64,000 nucleotides of DNA from the NCBI GenBank assembly GCA_016584305.1, contig JACEEZ010024140.1:40001-104000 (forward strand). Reading direction: 5' to 3'. Position numbers and translations under genes: made by a program. The notes below the pieces were generated by a model. The model saw nothing but the letters and a program-made list of their open reading frames with translations. It was not told where the DNA came from and made no database searches. Source of the stretch: Chionoecetes opilio. Lineage: Eukaryota > Arthropoda > Malacostraca > Decapoda > Majidae. How positions within the stretch are numbered: position 1 is the first letter of the stretch; every line of letters starts with the position of its first letter. This document shows positions 11,551-21,270 of this stretch, one piece after another.

Positions 11551-12120
11551 TATAAGATATACTGTTATCTTTGGAAATGTTTGTTCTATAATATTATCAA
11601 ATAAAAAACCGTAAAACACACTAAAGAAATGCCATTATGAGACTCTCAAGAAATATGCATGAACTTAAACTCTTCGCCATTTAATATTTTACTCGCAAAC
11701 ATTTTACATGGTGAATACCAATAGAAGCGGAATTTAATTAGCTTTCCATTGTTATATTTTGTTTTCTGATAAATGAATTAGAACCATACATACATTAGCG
11801 TTAACTAAATAAATAACATCATCAAACGGGAAAAATTACCCGATTTCATGACCTTTTTTGTTAGTTAACGCTAATTTATGTATGGTTCTAATTCATTTAT
11901 CAAAAAACGAAATATAGCAATGGAAAGCTAATTAAATTCCGCTTCTATTGATATTCTCCATGTAAAATGTTTTTGAGCAAAATATTAAATGGCGAAGAGT
12001 TAAAGTTCATACATATTTCTTGTGAGTCTCATAATGGCCTTTCTTTAGTCTGTTTTACGGTTTTTTATTTGATAATATTATAGAACAAACATTTCCGAAG
12101 ATAACAATATATCTTTTATA
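11551..12120. mobile_element. Long palindromic (foldback) element, arms about 255 bp
   Basis: The left arm (about 11551-11807) and right arm (about 11860-12120) are near reverse complements. Blocks such as TGTTCTATAATATTATCAAA on the left reappear inverted as TTTGATAATATTATAGAACA on the right. The loop of about 50 bases includes AAACGGGAAAAATTACCCGA. No ORF of note. AT-rich. Confidence 0.85.
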
Positions 12121-12455
12121 CTGATAAACATATATTAGGTACGAAATTACCCGATTTCATGATGTTATGTATTTAGTTAACGCTAATTTATGCATGCTGC
12201 TAATTCATTTATCAGAAAACAAAATATAGCAATGGAAAGCGAATTAAATTTCGCTTCTATTGATATTCTCCATGTAAAATGTTTTCGAGAAAAATATTAA
12301 ATGGCGAAGAGTTTAAGTTCATGCATATTTCTTGAGAGTCTCATAATGGCATTTCTTTAATGTGTTTTACGGGTTTTTATTTGATAATATTATAGAACAA
12401 ACATTTCCGAAGATAACAATATATCTTTTATACTGATAAACATATAATTAGGTAG
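12121..12455. repeat. Third copy of the palindrome arm, direct to the right arm
   Basis: This stretch repeats the loop end and right arm of the preceding palindrome in direct orientation (ATTACCCGATTTCATGA through to ATATCTTTTATACTGATAAA), giving an arm order of inverted, direct, direct. Confidence 0.8.
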
Positions 12456-12570
12456 GTAAACTTGTCATCTCGGTGGCCTCGTACAGACGCCGTCCGTGAC
12501 GTCATCAATCTCAGGCGCAGGCCTTTATAGATTGAGACGGCCTTTATAGATTATATATTGAGACGGCCTT

Positions 12571-12930
12571 GCCACTGCACTGATGTCGCTTTCACGTACT
12601 GTCAATAACGCAATAAGTCGCCAGTCACTCGCCACTGCACTGATGTCGCTTTCACGTACCGTCAATAACGCAATAAGTCGCCAGTCACTCGCCACTGCAC
12701 TGATGTCGCTTTCACGTACCGTCAATAACGCAATAAGTCGCCAGTCACTCGCCACTGCACTGATGTCGCTTTCACGTACCGTCAATAACGCAATAAGTCG
12801 CCAGTCACTCGCCACTGCACTGATGTCGCTTTCACGTACCGTCAATAACGCAATAAGTCGCCAGTCACTCGCCACTGCACTGATGTCGCTTTCACGTACC
12901 GTCAATAACGCAATAAGTCGCCAGTCACTC
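12571..12930. repeat. 60-bp satellite, six tandem units
   Basis: Exactly periodic at 60 bases with almost no divergence between units. Because 60 is a multiple of three, both strands carry long open frames (20-residue repeats MSLSRTVNNAISRQSLATAL and its antisense partner), which I regard as artefacts. The unit matches about 50 bases of the terminal repeat of the CTACCGTAG foldback element that follows immediately. Confidence 0.92.
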
Positions 12931-13160
12931 GCCACTGCACTAATGTCGCCAGGCGCCATATATTACGAATTTTAGCATCACTACAGACTTTTATGTGCCA
13001 CTGAAGAGGCATGCACAGTAGTTTATATTATGTACATCACACTACATGTCTTCAGTGGCACATAAAAGTCTGTAGTGATGCTAAAATTCGTAATAAATTT
13101 TTGTCTGGCGACATTAGTGTAGTGGCAAGTGACTGGCGACTATAGTGTTATCTACGGTAG
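12931..13160. mobile_element. CTACCGTAG-family foldback element, left end merged with the satellite
   Basis: Inner arms (ATTACGAATTTTAGCATCAC and its inverse) and right terminus (TATAGTGTTATCTACGGTAG) match the element at 5482-5743. The left terminus is replaced by the 60-bp repeat unit, which is homologous to that terminus. Confidence 0.85.
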
Positions 13161-14047
13161 GTATTCATGCAGAAACATATCCATGACAGATTAAGACTAC
13201 AATCTGGTGAAAAATAAATAATTAAAATAATATGTAAGGCATTGTCTGAGCACTACTGTTGAAAAATCTAGTCATCGTTAAGGACACCATTGCAAATTAA
13301 TGCCTGATTGACTAACATCATTTTTTTACTGCCGAGGATGTGGCGATGCGATAAGACTGGGAGTTTAAAGGAACGGTGGTGGTGGTGGTAGCAGCAGCTC
13401 CTAGAAAAGCTACCGTTTAATGTACTAGAGATTTTTATATTGTATTTATCTTGTTCAGGAATTGGCAGTCTCTCGCAACAATTAACGCATAGCTGAATTA
13501 AATGCACTTTCCTCATATATTTTTCTTTCTTTCTTTCTATTTTACTTTTATCAGTACGAGTGCATTGACCAGAAGAATGTATGCCGGCCCTTCTTATCAT
13601 TATCATTATTATCGTCAGCATTATTATTATCAGTGCCACTTTCCACCTTAATTACCTTAAACCACAAAATATACCGTCAAGTAAACTTCCTGAACTTCAA
13701 GACCCACTCACTGGTTGTCACAAGAATCATAGTAAGCATGTGTGTAATACGGAGGAATTAAAGCAAGCCTATAAGATTACTACTGTATATAGGAGGAATT
13801 AAGGAAATTTGATAACGAGGGAAGGAGCAATTTGAGATAAATGAGTAGTTAAGAAAAATAGAATAAAGAGTGTGATACGTAGAATAAACGATAATGAAAA
13901 GAAGGAAGCATAAGAGAAAGTAAGTTTATTATTATTATTATTATTATTATTATTGTCGTGTTTCTTTATTTCTTTTCTTCTTCTTCTTTCATTTATCTTC
14001 TTTTTCTAGTCACTCCCTCACCCCAACACGGCATCGCACATTGGTAA
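13161..14047. other. Intergenic, short simple repeats
   Basis: Contains a GGT run near 13375-13390 and an (ATT)n run at 13924-13954. No supported gene. Confidence 0.5.
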
Positions 14048-14445
14048 TGGCACTGTCACACTATAGCGTATCGTACTAGCCTATGTCAGCGTATGAAAAA
14101 TATCACTCATACGCTGGTATACGCTGGTCATACGGCGAGGCAGAAAATTATTTTTAAGCGTGCTTAAAAATTTGGTGCGTATTCCGACGTATGGTTTATA
14201 CGCTAAGCATACGTTAGGCATACGCTGAATACGCTAGAGGTACGACAGAGGTACATTACTCATAGGTCGAGTACGCTGGCCATACGCTGGCGATACGCTA
14301 CTCATACGCTACTCACAGGTTCAATACGGTAAATATACGCACAATTCTGCATTTTCAAGGGCTTTTTATGCGTATGAAAATTATTTTATGAATTTTCTTA
14401 CGCAACTCATACGTTTCTCTCATACGCAATAGTGTGACAGGGCCA
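14048..14445. mobile_element. TAA-flanked MITE, about 398 bp (PIF/Harbinger-like)
   Basis: Terminal inverted repeats of about 24 bases: TGGCACTGTCACACTATAGC on the left and the inverse of TGGCCCTGTCACACTATTGC on the right. Both ends are flanked by TAA (14045-14047 and 14446-14448). A 3-bp TWA duplication is known for PIF/Harbinger. The interior is packed with CATACGCTGG/TACGCT submotifs in both orientations and has no coding capacity. Confidence 0.75.
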
Positions 14446-15400
14446 TAAGACGCACACAGACAATATTTTAGTCTCCCCTTTATCTTACGTGCTTTCCAAT
14501 GGTTCAGGATATTCTCATGTCAGCCACGAGAGGTAGTCATGCGTGGCTATTGATTGAGAGGGTTATTACTGCTAAGAACTAGTGACGCAGGGAAGGCTCA
14601 AGTGATTAGACACCAATGAATGAAGCTAATTAATACTGCACTGAGTAATTAGCTGCTTAACCTTAATTACCTGAGTAACTTCGATATTTCTCAGATGCGA
14701 CTGGACGAGGTTATAAATAGTGACAAACCAAAGACAATGGAGAAGAAAATATATGATAGACCACCAAATAGAAGCAACAAAGAGAACAACAAATGATTTG
14801 GCACTGGTAAAGCACATTGAGATCCAGTATAGAAGAAAAGCATCCGTAATAAAAGGAACTATTTACTGATGGAGGGGGAAAAAAGGAGACATGCGACAAA
14901 GGAGAAACAAATGACTTAGAATAGGGCTGAGTGAGGGGTGGTTGGTGGTTCGTGGGAGGGTATTAATACGACTGTGTGTGGGGGGGGGGGGGGATAGATT
15001 CATCCTATCCGCTCCATAAGGCAGGGCGGCCGAGGGACAGGGAAGGGTGGGAACAGAAGCAGAGGACATGTTAAAAAAGTTAGTTGTGAATGCGTTGCTG
15101 GTGACGACGAGACCACTGCTGCGAGACGTGGAAAGATGGGATAGCGTACAGTAAATAGGAATATAAGGGAGTAAGAAGAGGTAGGGAGAGAAAGGAGGAA
15201 GGAATAAAGATAGGAGGAGAGGGAGGGAGAAAGAGGAGTATAAGATTGGTGAAGATAGGAGAGATGAAAAAAAGTGTAAAACGTGGTAAGTAATATAGTG
15301 AGGCATAATAGAAAGGTAGTAGTAGCCTATAGGAAGAAGATCGGGAGGAAAATTAAGTTGTGGGGAAAAGTGTCTATCTTTATTAATGTTTGACTTGTTT

Positions 15401-15403
<3 letters not shown>
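14446..15403. other. Intergenic, purine-rich stretch
   Basis: Bases 14982-14993 are poly-G and 15120-15270 is purine-rich (GGGAGGGAGAAAGAGGAG type). No gene supported. Confidence 0.5.

Positions 15404-15444
<41 letters not shown>
15404..15444. repeat. (GT)n microsatellite
   Basis: About 40 bases of GT. Confidence 0.95.
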
Positions 15445-15446
<2 letters not shown>

Positions 15447-15605
15447 CGTTCGTTAGTTCTTCATACATCGCTACCTAGAATACCATTAATTCCGACAAGT
15501 GTTGCATAAGGAAAATATGTAATCTAGTTCGATCTTTCATTGATATCTTGAAGACTTAAATTTCAGCTCATTGACAAAACACTACGAAAACTCAAATGTG
15601 TGTGT

Positions 15606-15722
15606 GTGTATTCATCTAGTTGTATTTTTACAGGGCCAGATCGAGCAGCGCTCGTATGGCCCCGTCTCCATATCAACATTTATTATTAAATATACGCGTG
15701 TGTGTGTGTGTGTGTGTGTGTG
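15606..15722 (-). mobile_element. SINE 3'-end fragment with adjoining (GT)n
   Basis: ATTCATCTAGTTGTATTTTT, ACAGGGCCAGATCGAGC and GTATGGCCCCGTCTCCATAT are the inverse of the 3' end of the SINE at 7612. The GT runs at its edges fit the AC tail of that SINE. Confidence 0.75.
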
Positions 15723-15985
15723 GTTCCAAAAATTTCCCCAGTTGTCCCTCCTCCCTTCTCCTTCCTGCCAGTCAGTACAAGTCAAGACGCAGCGGAAATT
15801 TCCCAAAGCCGTCAAGCTGCGAAATTAATATAAAATTCCGAGTGCGTAACGGCGGCAGAATGAAGATTAATGTGATTAGGGCGATGTCTGAGACGTGGCC
15901 TATTGTTGTCAATGATATCGGAAAATTGAGACACGGCACGGAATTCTGTGGCAAGGAGAGGATCGAGCTTCCCTTTCCCCCTCAG

Positions 15986-16170
15986 AACGTAAGAACATAA
16001 GAAAATAAGGAAGCTACAAGAGGCCGTGAGACCTACACGTGGTAGTTCCTGTTACTTAACACTACCTACATCCACCTTTCATCACCATTCATGAATTTAT
16101 CTAGCCTCCTTTTAAAGCTCTCTAATGACTCCGCACTAACTACCTGTCTACTGAGTCAACTGAACTGTTT
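15986..16170 (-). mobile_element. LINE 3'-end fragment (inverse orientation)
   Basis: The minus strand encodes remnants of a reverse-transcriptase C-terminus (a 'SFKRRLDKFM'-like block is recognisable), followed by the 3' untranslated signature GGTCTCACGGCCTCTTGTAG and a TTATGTTCTTACG tail. Same family as 4597-4682 and 24650-24960. Confidence 0.7.
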
Positions 16171-16479
16171 TGCTCCCCATCCAGTCTCCATTTATATCAG
16201 ACCCACCGGTACTGAAAACTGTAATATAACCTCAAAGTAATGTATCTTTATAACAAGCTAAAATTTCAGGTGGTAAAATTCAACTGTGGACGAGGACTGT
16301 AGACCATCTTGTAATTTTCTCAAAGCCCTGAAAGCCGTTCCTGAAATTCTGATGAAATATATGTATACTACTACGTATATACGTACCCACATAATACAGC
16401 CCCTCAGAGAACTGTTTAAGTTGTCCCTTCCAACTAGCTTATCAATTTTTTTACTCTGCTTATTTAGAGAATGTGTGTG

Positions 16480-16790
16480 TGCTAGTGTACAGAATCCGTG
16501 TTATTTTTTCCCGAGAGAGAAAGAGAGAGATCAAGCTCCCCAGGCCCCCGCCGCCCCTTCACTCCACCCGTGTCGCCCCACACAGACAGGAGCAAGTGAC
16601 TGTGCCCTTCTCCAGGACAGAGCACCACCTACGTTCCTTCTTACCCCGCTACGGCCGTCTGTGGAACTAGTTAGTTCACCAAACCGACCTCCACCACCAC
16701 GCCTCGCTAAAAGACTTTAAGCGGGGGGTGAACAGCTGGTTGATGGCCTATTTATTATTAAATATAAAATCTCTTTTTTTCATATTATAT
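16480..16790 (+). mobile_element. Degraded LINE reverse-transcriptase C-terminal fragment
   Basis: Plus-strand frames read HRQEQVTVPFSRTEHHLRSF then LPRYGRLWN, and after a frame change KDFKRGVNSWL. That succession (VPFxRT, FLPRxxRLWN, FKxxVNxWL) is typical of the C-terminal end of non-LTR retrotransposon pol proteins. A stop and a frameshift show that it is dead. Confidence 0.65.
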
Positions 16791-16889
16791 GTAGCTATAG
16801 ATAGCTCTAGTGTAAAACCTAGAGCTTTAGCTATAATAACACCAAATGTACTAAGTTTAAATAAAAAAAAAATAAGAAAAAGAGAGAGA

Positions 16890-17005
16890 GACTGATTGAT
16901 TGATTTAATGCCAAAAAAGGTGAATGTGCCAGCCATCAGAGGTCATATGGCACTAAGGCAAAGCATAAAAAGGGGAAGAGTTATAGAAAAATAGCGAAAC
17001 GGTTG
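16890..17005. repeat. Interspersed repeat shared with 55040-55135
   Basis: TGATTGATTTAATGCCAAAA, GAATGTGCCAGCCATCAGAG and GGTCATATGGCACTA recur almost unchanged at about 55045-55130, in the same orientation. Family unknown. Confidence 0.8.
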
Positions 17006-18289
17006 AGAGAGATTGAGAGATTATGACATTTTAGGAAGGCATCAAATCAAGGTTGCCTAGCTCAGCACCCAGGAGTAAGCGGCGGCCTTGTAATGCTATG
17101 CTATACCTATGGCGTGTCTTGACCGAGATTGTGCAAATTTGTGCTGTGATCTTTTCAACCTCATTCTCACAATACTGTGTGCAAAGTCAGATGAGTAATT
17201 GCATGTATGTATGAATATTAGTTTTATCAGGTGTGAAAGGTTTAAAAATATTCGTATATTGTTTATTCATTGACAAGAACATGCAACATTGTCACATAGT
17301 ATAACAAAAAATAAGAACCTATGTACAGGGATGAAAATTAGCATGAACAAGCAGCATTACATAACGCATAACAATATGGGAATGTATGTTGCCTACACTG
17401 AATGTGAAAATGTAAAGGCAAAATAGGAACATAATTGTCTGGCAATATCTTTAACACAACAAAGGCACAAAGCAATTCCTTACACAGCATGGTAACTGTG
17501 ACATGCATATTATTTCTTCTTTCATACTCTTCATGCAATTCCTTACACAGCATGGTAACTGTGACATGCATATTATTTCTTCTTTCATACTCTTCAGAAA
17601 CTTTCAAACACATTCATCCAAACTAAGCCTATTTTTTTCCTCTTGATTTCATGAATGCATCTGAATAATGATGGAGTCACCAACTGCCAACAGTGAATGT
17701 AAAGTATATAAAGTGTACAAAAATATATGCACCAGGCACCTTTTCTCTCTTCTAATGTGGTTTGTAAAATAATTGGCACACTGCCAATGAATGATTGATC
17801 AGAGCAGTATAGTACTTGTTTAATGAATGTATGCCATGGTGTACAGGTGAAGAGTATCAAGAAAAGCTACTAACTGCACTAAATTGCAATCACATTATTG
17901 TCATTTGTTGCCTAATGAAAATATTGACTTTCACTTGCCTGGCCATCTCAAAAGTAATATAAAAACCTTTCTCCAGGAGTACTTATGTTTTTGTTCACTT
18001 TTAAATCTTCTCTAGATGTTTCAAGAAACTAATCAACTTTTATGTAGCCTACCAGTTAGTTTTTTTTATCAACATATTTATATTTCACATCTTATAAATT
18101 TTATATTACAGTATGCACATGGTTAGAGGCAAGAATAGAATAATTTTGCAAACTGTACACATGATGTTAATGCAGCAACTGCAAACAGTTGACTATTGGT
18201 AACATATGCACACAGTATATTCTCATTGGTACTTGTTTTCTTGTTCTTTATGGTAATCCTATAATACCACACAAGGCTCAGGCATATGG
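17006..18289. other. 3' flank of ALG1, with a 63-bp tandem duplication
   Basis: AT-rich, and probably includes the ALG1 3' untranslated region. Bases 17472-17597 hold two copies of a 63-bp unit beginning GCAATTCCTTACACAGCATG. No other gene recognised. Confidence 0.5.
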
Positions 18290-19630
18290 TTAGCTTTTCT
18301 GGGTCACAGTTCTATTTTGGTTGAACAATGGCAAGGCATTGCAGGTCCAGCAGGAGTGCCAGCTTAGTTTTCTGAACTCATCTATATTCCTATAGAAGTC
18401 ATAGTAGGTTTCCTTTATGGCAGTTTCTCTGGGAAATCCACGAAACCAGTCTTGCAGGAGGTTGGCAAGCTCTTCCTTGGTTTTGAATATCAATCCATTT
18501 TCATTGTGATGTACTAGCTCTGGCAGTGCCGGGTAACTAATAGCGGCGACGGGCAGGCCGCTGCCAAACATATCCACCACTTTCATGGGCAAGTCTAGAC
18601 CTGAGGAAGAAAAATGAAGGCAAACTCCAAGGTCAGCTGAAGCTAATAATTTTGGATAGTCTTCAGCAGTCATCCAGGGTGTTAGAACAGCCACGTGTGC
18701 CCACTGCTGTTCTGCTATCAGTGAGGTGTAGTAAGACTTCATCGGCCCTTTTCCTGTCACAGCCACTATGAGGGGAGGATAATGGTCAGGGAACTCTTGT
18801 CGCACACGTTCATAGTCTTGTAGAGCATCGAAGAGGATAGAAAAGTCTTCATCTTCCGTCCAGCTGGTGGAAGACACTATTAATGCCGGCCGGTCCTCAC
18901 ACTCGGCAACCCGGCCATCAGCGTACCTCTCAGTGAACACTGTTTTGTCTGGAGAGTCACTTGAAAAACAAGGGTATGTAGCTGAAAGTTTCATGAGAAG
19001 ATCGTGTTTCTCCTCATTTGTGATGGGATGGAATCTCTCGGCTGGCCGGTCGTACAGTACCGTCACTTTTGTAATACCCCAATTTTCTGCCAGATCAATT
19101 TTCATTGCCTTAGTCACACAAAGGCCTCCACTAGCAAGCTTTCCAAATATTTTTTCAGTCAAACGATAGATAAACACTAAAGGATGATTGTTTTTAAGTG
19201 TAAGGGCAAGAATTGAATAGCCATAATTGTGCCAGTCAACAAAGAATTTAGTTCTGCTAAGAAAACAATAAAACCAGCACACAGGCATTGCTGGGACACC
19301 GGGCGGGTTCTGTAGGAGGAGACTTTTACTCCTTGGTGCTGTCACCAGTGTGAAGAACAATATCACTGCTTGCCACATCACCTTGAAAACTAATGCTAGA
19401 AATCTGGGCAATATTAGACTAGGAAGTGGAAAAGGTCTCATGTAAGTGAGAGTAATATGCTCATCATGTAATACTTCTATCTGTGGCTTTGAGCCAGCAA
19501 AACCTATAAGATTCACTTCATATCCCTCTTTGGAGAGAGAGAGTGCATGATAGTTCATCCGCGGAGAATGCCCGACGTCTCCCAGAACCACCACTGTAAC
19601 TCTGTCCCTCTTGTCTTCAGTGTCAGTCAT
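18290..19630 (-). CDS. ALG1: Chitobiosyldiphosphodolichol beta-mannosyltransferase (ALG1), main exon
   Basis: ALG1 adds the first mannose, from GDP-mannose, to GlcNAc2-PP-dolichol on the cytosolic face of the ER, starting the lipid-linked glycan used for N-glycosylation. The 446-residue frame has the family's landmarks in order: VVVLGDVGHSPRMNYHALSL at the start, LLLQNPPGVPAMPVCW, FVDWHNYGYSI, LCVTKAMKIDLAENWGI, VLYDRPAERF, SSTSWTEDEDFSIL (about 2/3 along), VTGKGPMKSYY and SSGLDLPMKVVDMFG, with a C-terminal tail. This is a GT-B fold, GT33-type enzyme. Human ALG1 is 464 aa and begins with an ER anchor. That anchor is missing here, and a good acceptor (TTCCACAG) ends 10 bases before the ATG, so an upstream exon may supply it. 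Apart from that it is uninterrupted. Confidence 0.93.
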   Translation of the reverse strand: MTDTEDKRDRVTVVVLGDVGHSPRMNYHALSLSKEGYEVNLIGFAGSKPQIEVLHDEHITLTYMRPFPLPSLILPRFLALVFKVMWQAVILFFTLVTAPRSKSLLLQNPPGVPAMPVCWFYCFLSRTKFFVDWHNYGYSILALTLKNNHPLVFIYRLTEKIFGKLASGGLCVTKAMKIDLAENWGITKVTVLYDRPAERFHPITNEEKHDLLMKLSATYPCFSSDSPDKTVFTERYADGRVAECEDRPALIVSSTSWTEDEDFSILFDALQDYERVRQEFPDHYPPLIVAVTGKGPMKSYYTSLIAEQQWAHVAVLTPWMTAEDYPKLLASADLGVCLHFSSSGLDLPMKVVDMFGSGLPVAAISYPALPELVHHNENGLIFKTKEELANLLQDWFRGFPRETAIKETYYDFYRNIDEFRKLSWHSCWTCNALPLFNQNRTVTQKS

Positions 19631-19639
19631 CCTGCCCGT

Positions 19640-19994
19640 CCTGTGGAAAAGGGGAAATATTTTATGTTCAGATCAGAAGATTCTAAGGGATTTAATCAGT
19701 TAAAAGAAGATCACTAAGCCCAAGTGCGGCAGCCTATAATTATATACTTCTATACACTTCTACCATATTTGGGGCAGGGTAAATGACGGGCGCCATGAGT
19801 GAGTCATGTCTTCTGCATATCGTGTACTCTCACTCAAGATTATGAAATAACCACAGGAGATATAGAAAAACTGACCCACCCATCATCTTCATGATGACAC
19901 ATTTCTGCATAGCATAAGCAAAAAATCTACGTAAAAAGTATCGTATCGATATAAACGTATCTTATAAATCTACGTATTTTGTTAGACTGTCGAT
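19640..19994. other. 5' flank of ALG1 with an interspersed repeat
   Basis: Bases 19805-19925 (CATATCGTGTACTCTCACTC, GATTATGAAATAACCACAGG) recur at about 63800-63905. Any upstream ALG1 exon was not identified. Confidence 0.5.
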
Positions 19995-20839
19995 CAGGGG
20001 TGTAGTTAGGCCTGGGCATTGGGGGTTATAGCACCCCCCCCGAATGTTTTATGAATAGCCCCGGATCTCAAATACCTTTTTTTATTTATTTTATTATCAT
20101 TTTTTTTCTCTCACAAAAATTAGCTAAGCTCTGACTGGGGCCAACATAAAATTATAGTAAAAAACAAGATATTTGGTTAGATGTTACTTAGCGTATGCTG
20201 ATGGCATCCTTTTTATGAGCAGGACATGAGAGAGGTGAAGAGAACAAGAGATAACAGAGGAGATGAGGAGTGCATGACAGAGGAGACACCAAAAGACCTT
20301 TAGGAGAGGTGAAGAAGAGAATATCAGATGGACAAGACACAGAGTTAACAGAAGTGCATTTTTTTCTAAGTGCATTTTTTTTTACAGTGCATTTTTTTCG
20401 AAGGTAATTTTTTTTTACAGTGCATTTTTGTGTGTCCTTGGCCAGTCCTTTGTGATGAAAAAAAAGTAATTATAAGACCGAGGTTGGTCAGATTTCAGTA
20501 TTGAACAAAGCATCGGGAATATACAATCTATACGACTGCTTCATTACGCCAAAGCCCTCTTTTTCTTAGGGTGTTACTCCACTGATGAAAATCAAAATAA
20601 TAATGAAGTTGAACTCAGTAATAACTGAAGTAATAACTCAGATTGTCTTAATTTTATTTTAATTTCATGTTTCGAAAGTTTTCCTAAGCAAATTACCGGA
20701 GCCTTTTGGTAGAGCACAGTGTCTCACATCTTATATACATTATACTCATAAATAAATTGAAAATTATCCTGTAAAAATTTTTTAAGATCTCTTGGCCGGG
20801 CTAAGCCCCCAATGTTTCAAGATCCTAAATACGCCCGTG
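19995..20839. mobile_element. Non-autonomous hAT-type transposon, about 845 bp
   Basis: Ends CAGGGGTGTAGTTAGG and the inverse of CACGGGCGTATTTAGG form terminal inverted repeats. They are flanked by a perfect 8-bp duplication CTGTCGAT at 19987-19994 and 20840-20847. An 8-bp duplication with CA-starting ends is the known hAT pattern. The interior has no transposase, and includes GTGCATTTTTTT tandem motifs at 20355-20425. A partial inverted copy is at 50507-50700. Confidence 0.85.
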
Positions 20840-20847
20840 CTGTCGAT

Positions 20848-21270
20848 AACTGTAGAACGCTGTCAATAATTGTGTAAGGATTTCCGTGACATGCACGTGA
20901 CTTTGCCCCGTGATGCCTCGTTTTCTACTCTGCATACAAGCCATTTGTAAGCAATGTGTGTGTTGATACTGCTCAAGACACTTAACCTCCCTAGGGTAAA
21001 CTATTGTCTAAAACTGTCGATAATGGTAGACGACACTCTACATACACATTGATTATTTCCTCCTCTTATCAATGACTACATTTTTCTGGCACTAAAAGAA
21101 TAAATAAATGATGAATAAAAAAAATATAATTAAATTACAGCTAAACTTGATTGCAAGAGATACAGAGACAGGACCCCACGAGCACAGCTTACTTCCTGTA
21201 GGTCACAACTAGGTCAATATACACGCATACACAACAGGACAGCATGAACTTGACCCAATCCTGTAAAGAT
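20848..21270. other. Intergenic, nothing recognised
   Basis: No supported feature. Confidence 0.5.

Noticed and set aside
12525..12975. Long open frames on both strands encoding 20-residue repeats
   Set aside because: They arise from an exact 60-bp satellite whose length is a multiple of three; no start context, splice sites or domain.
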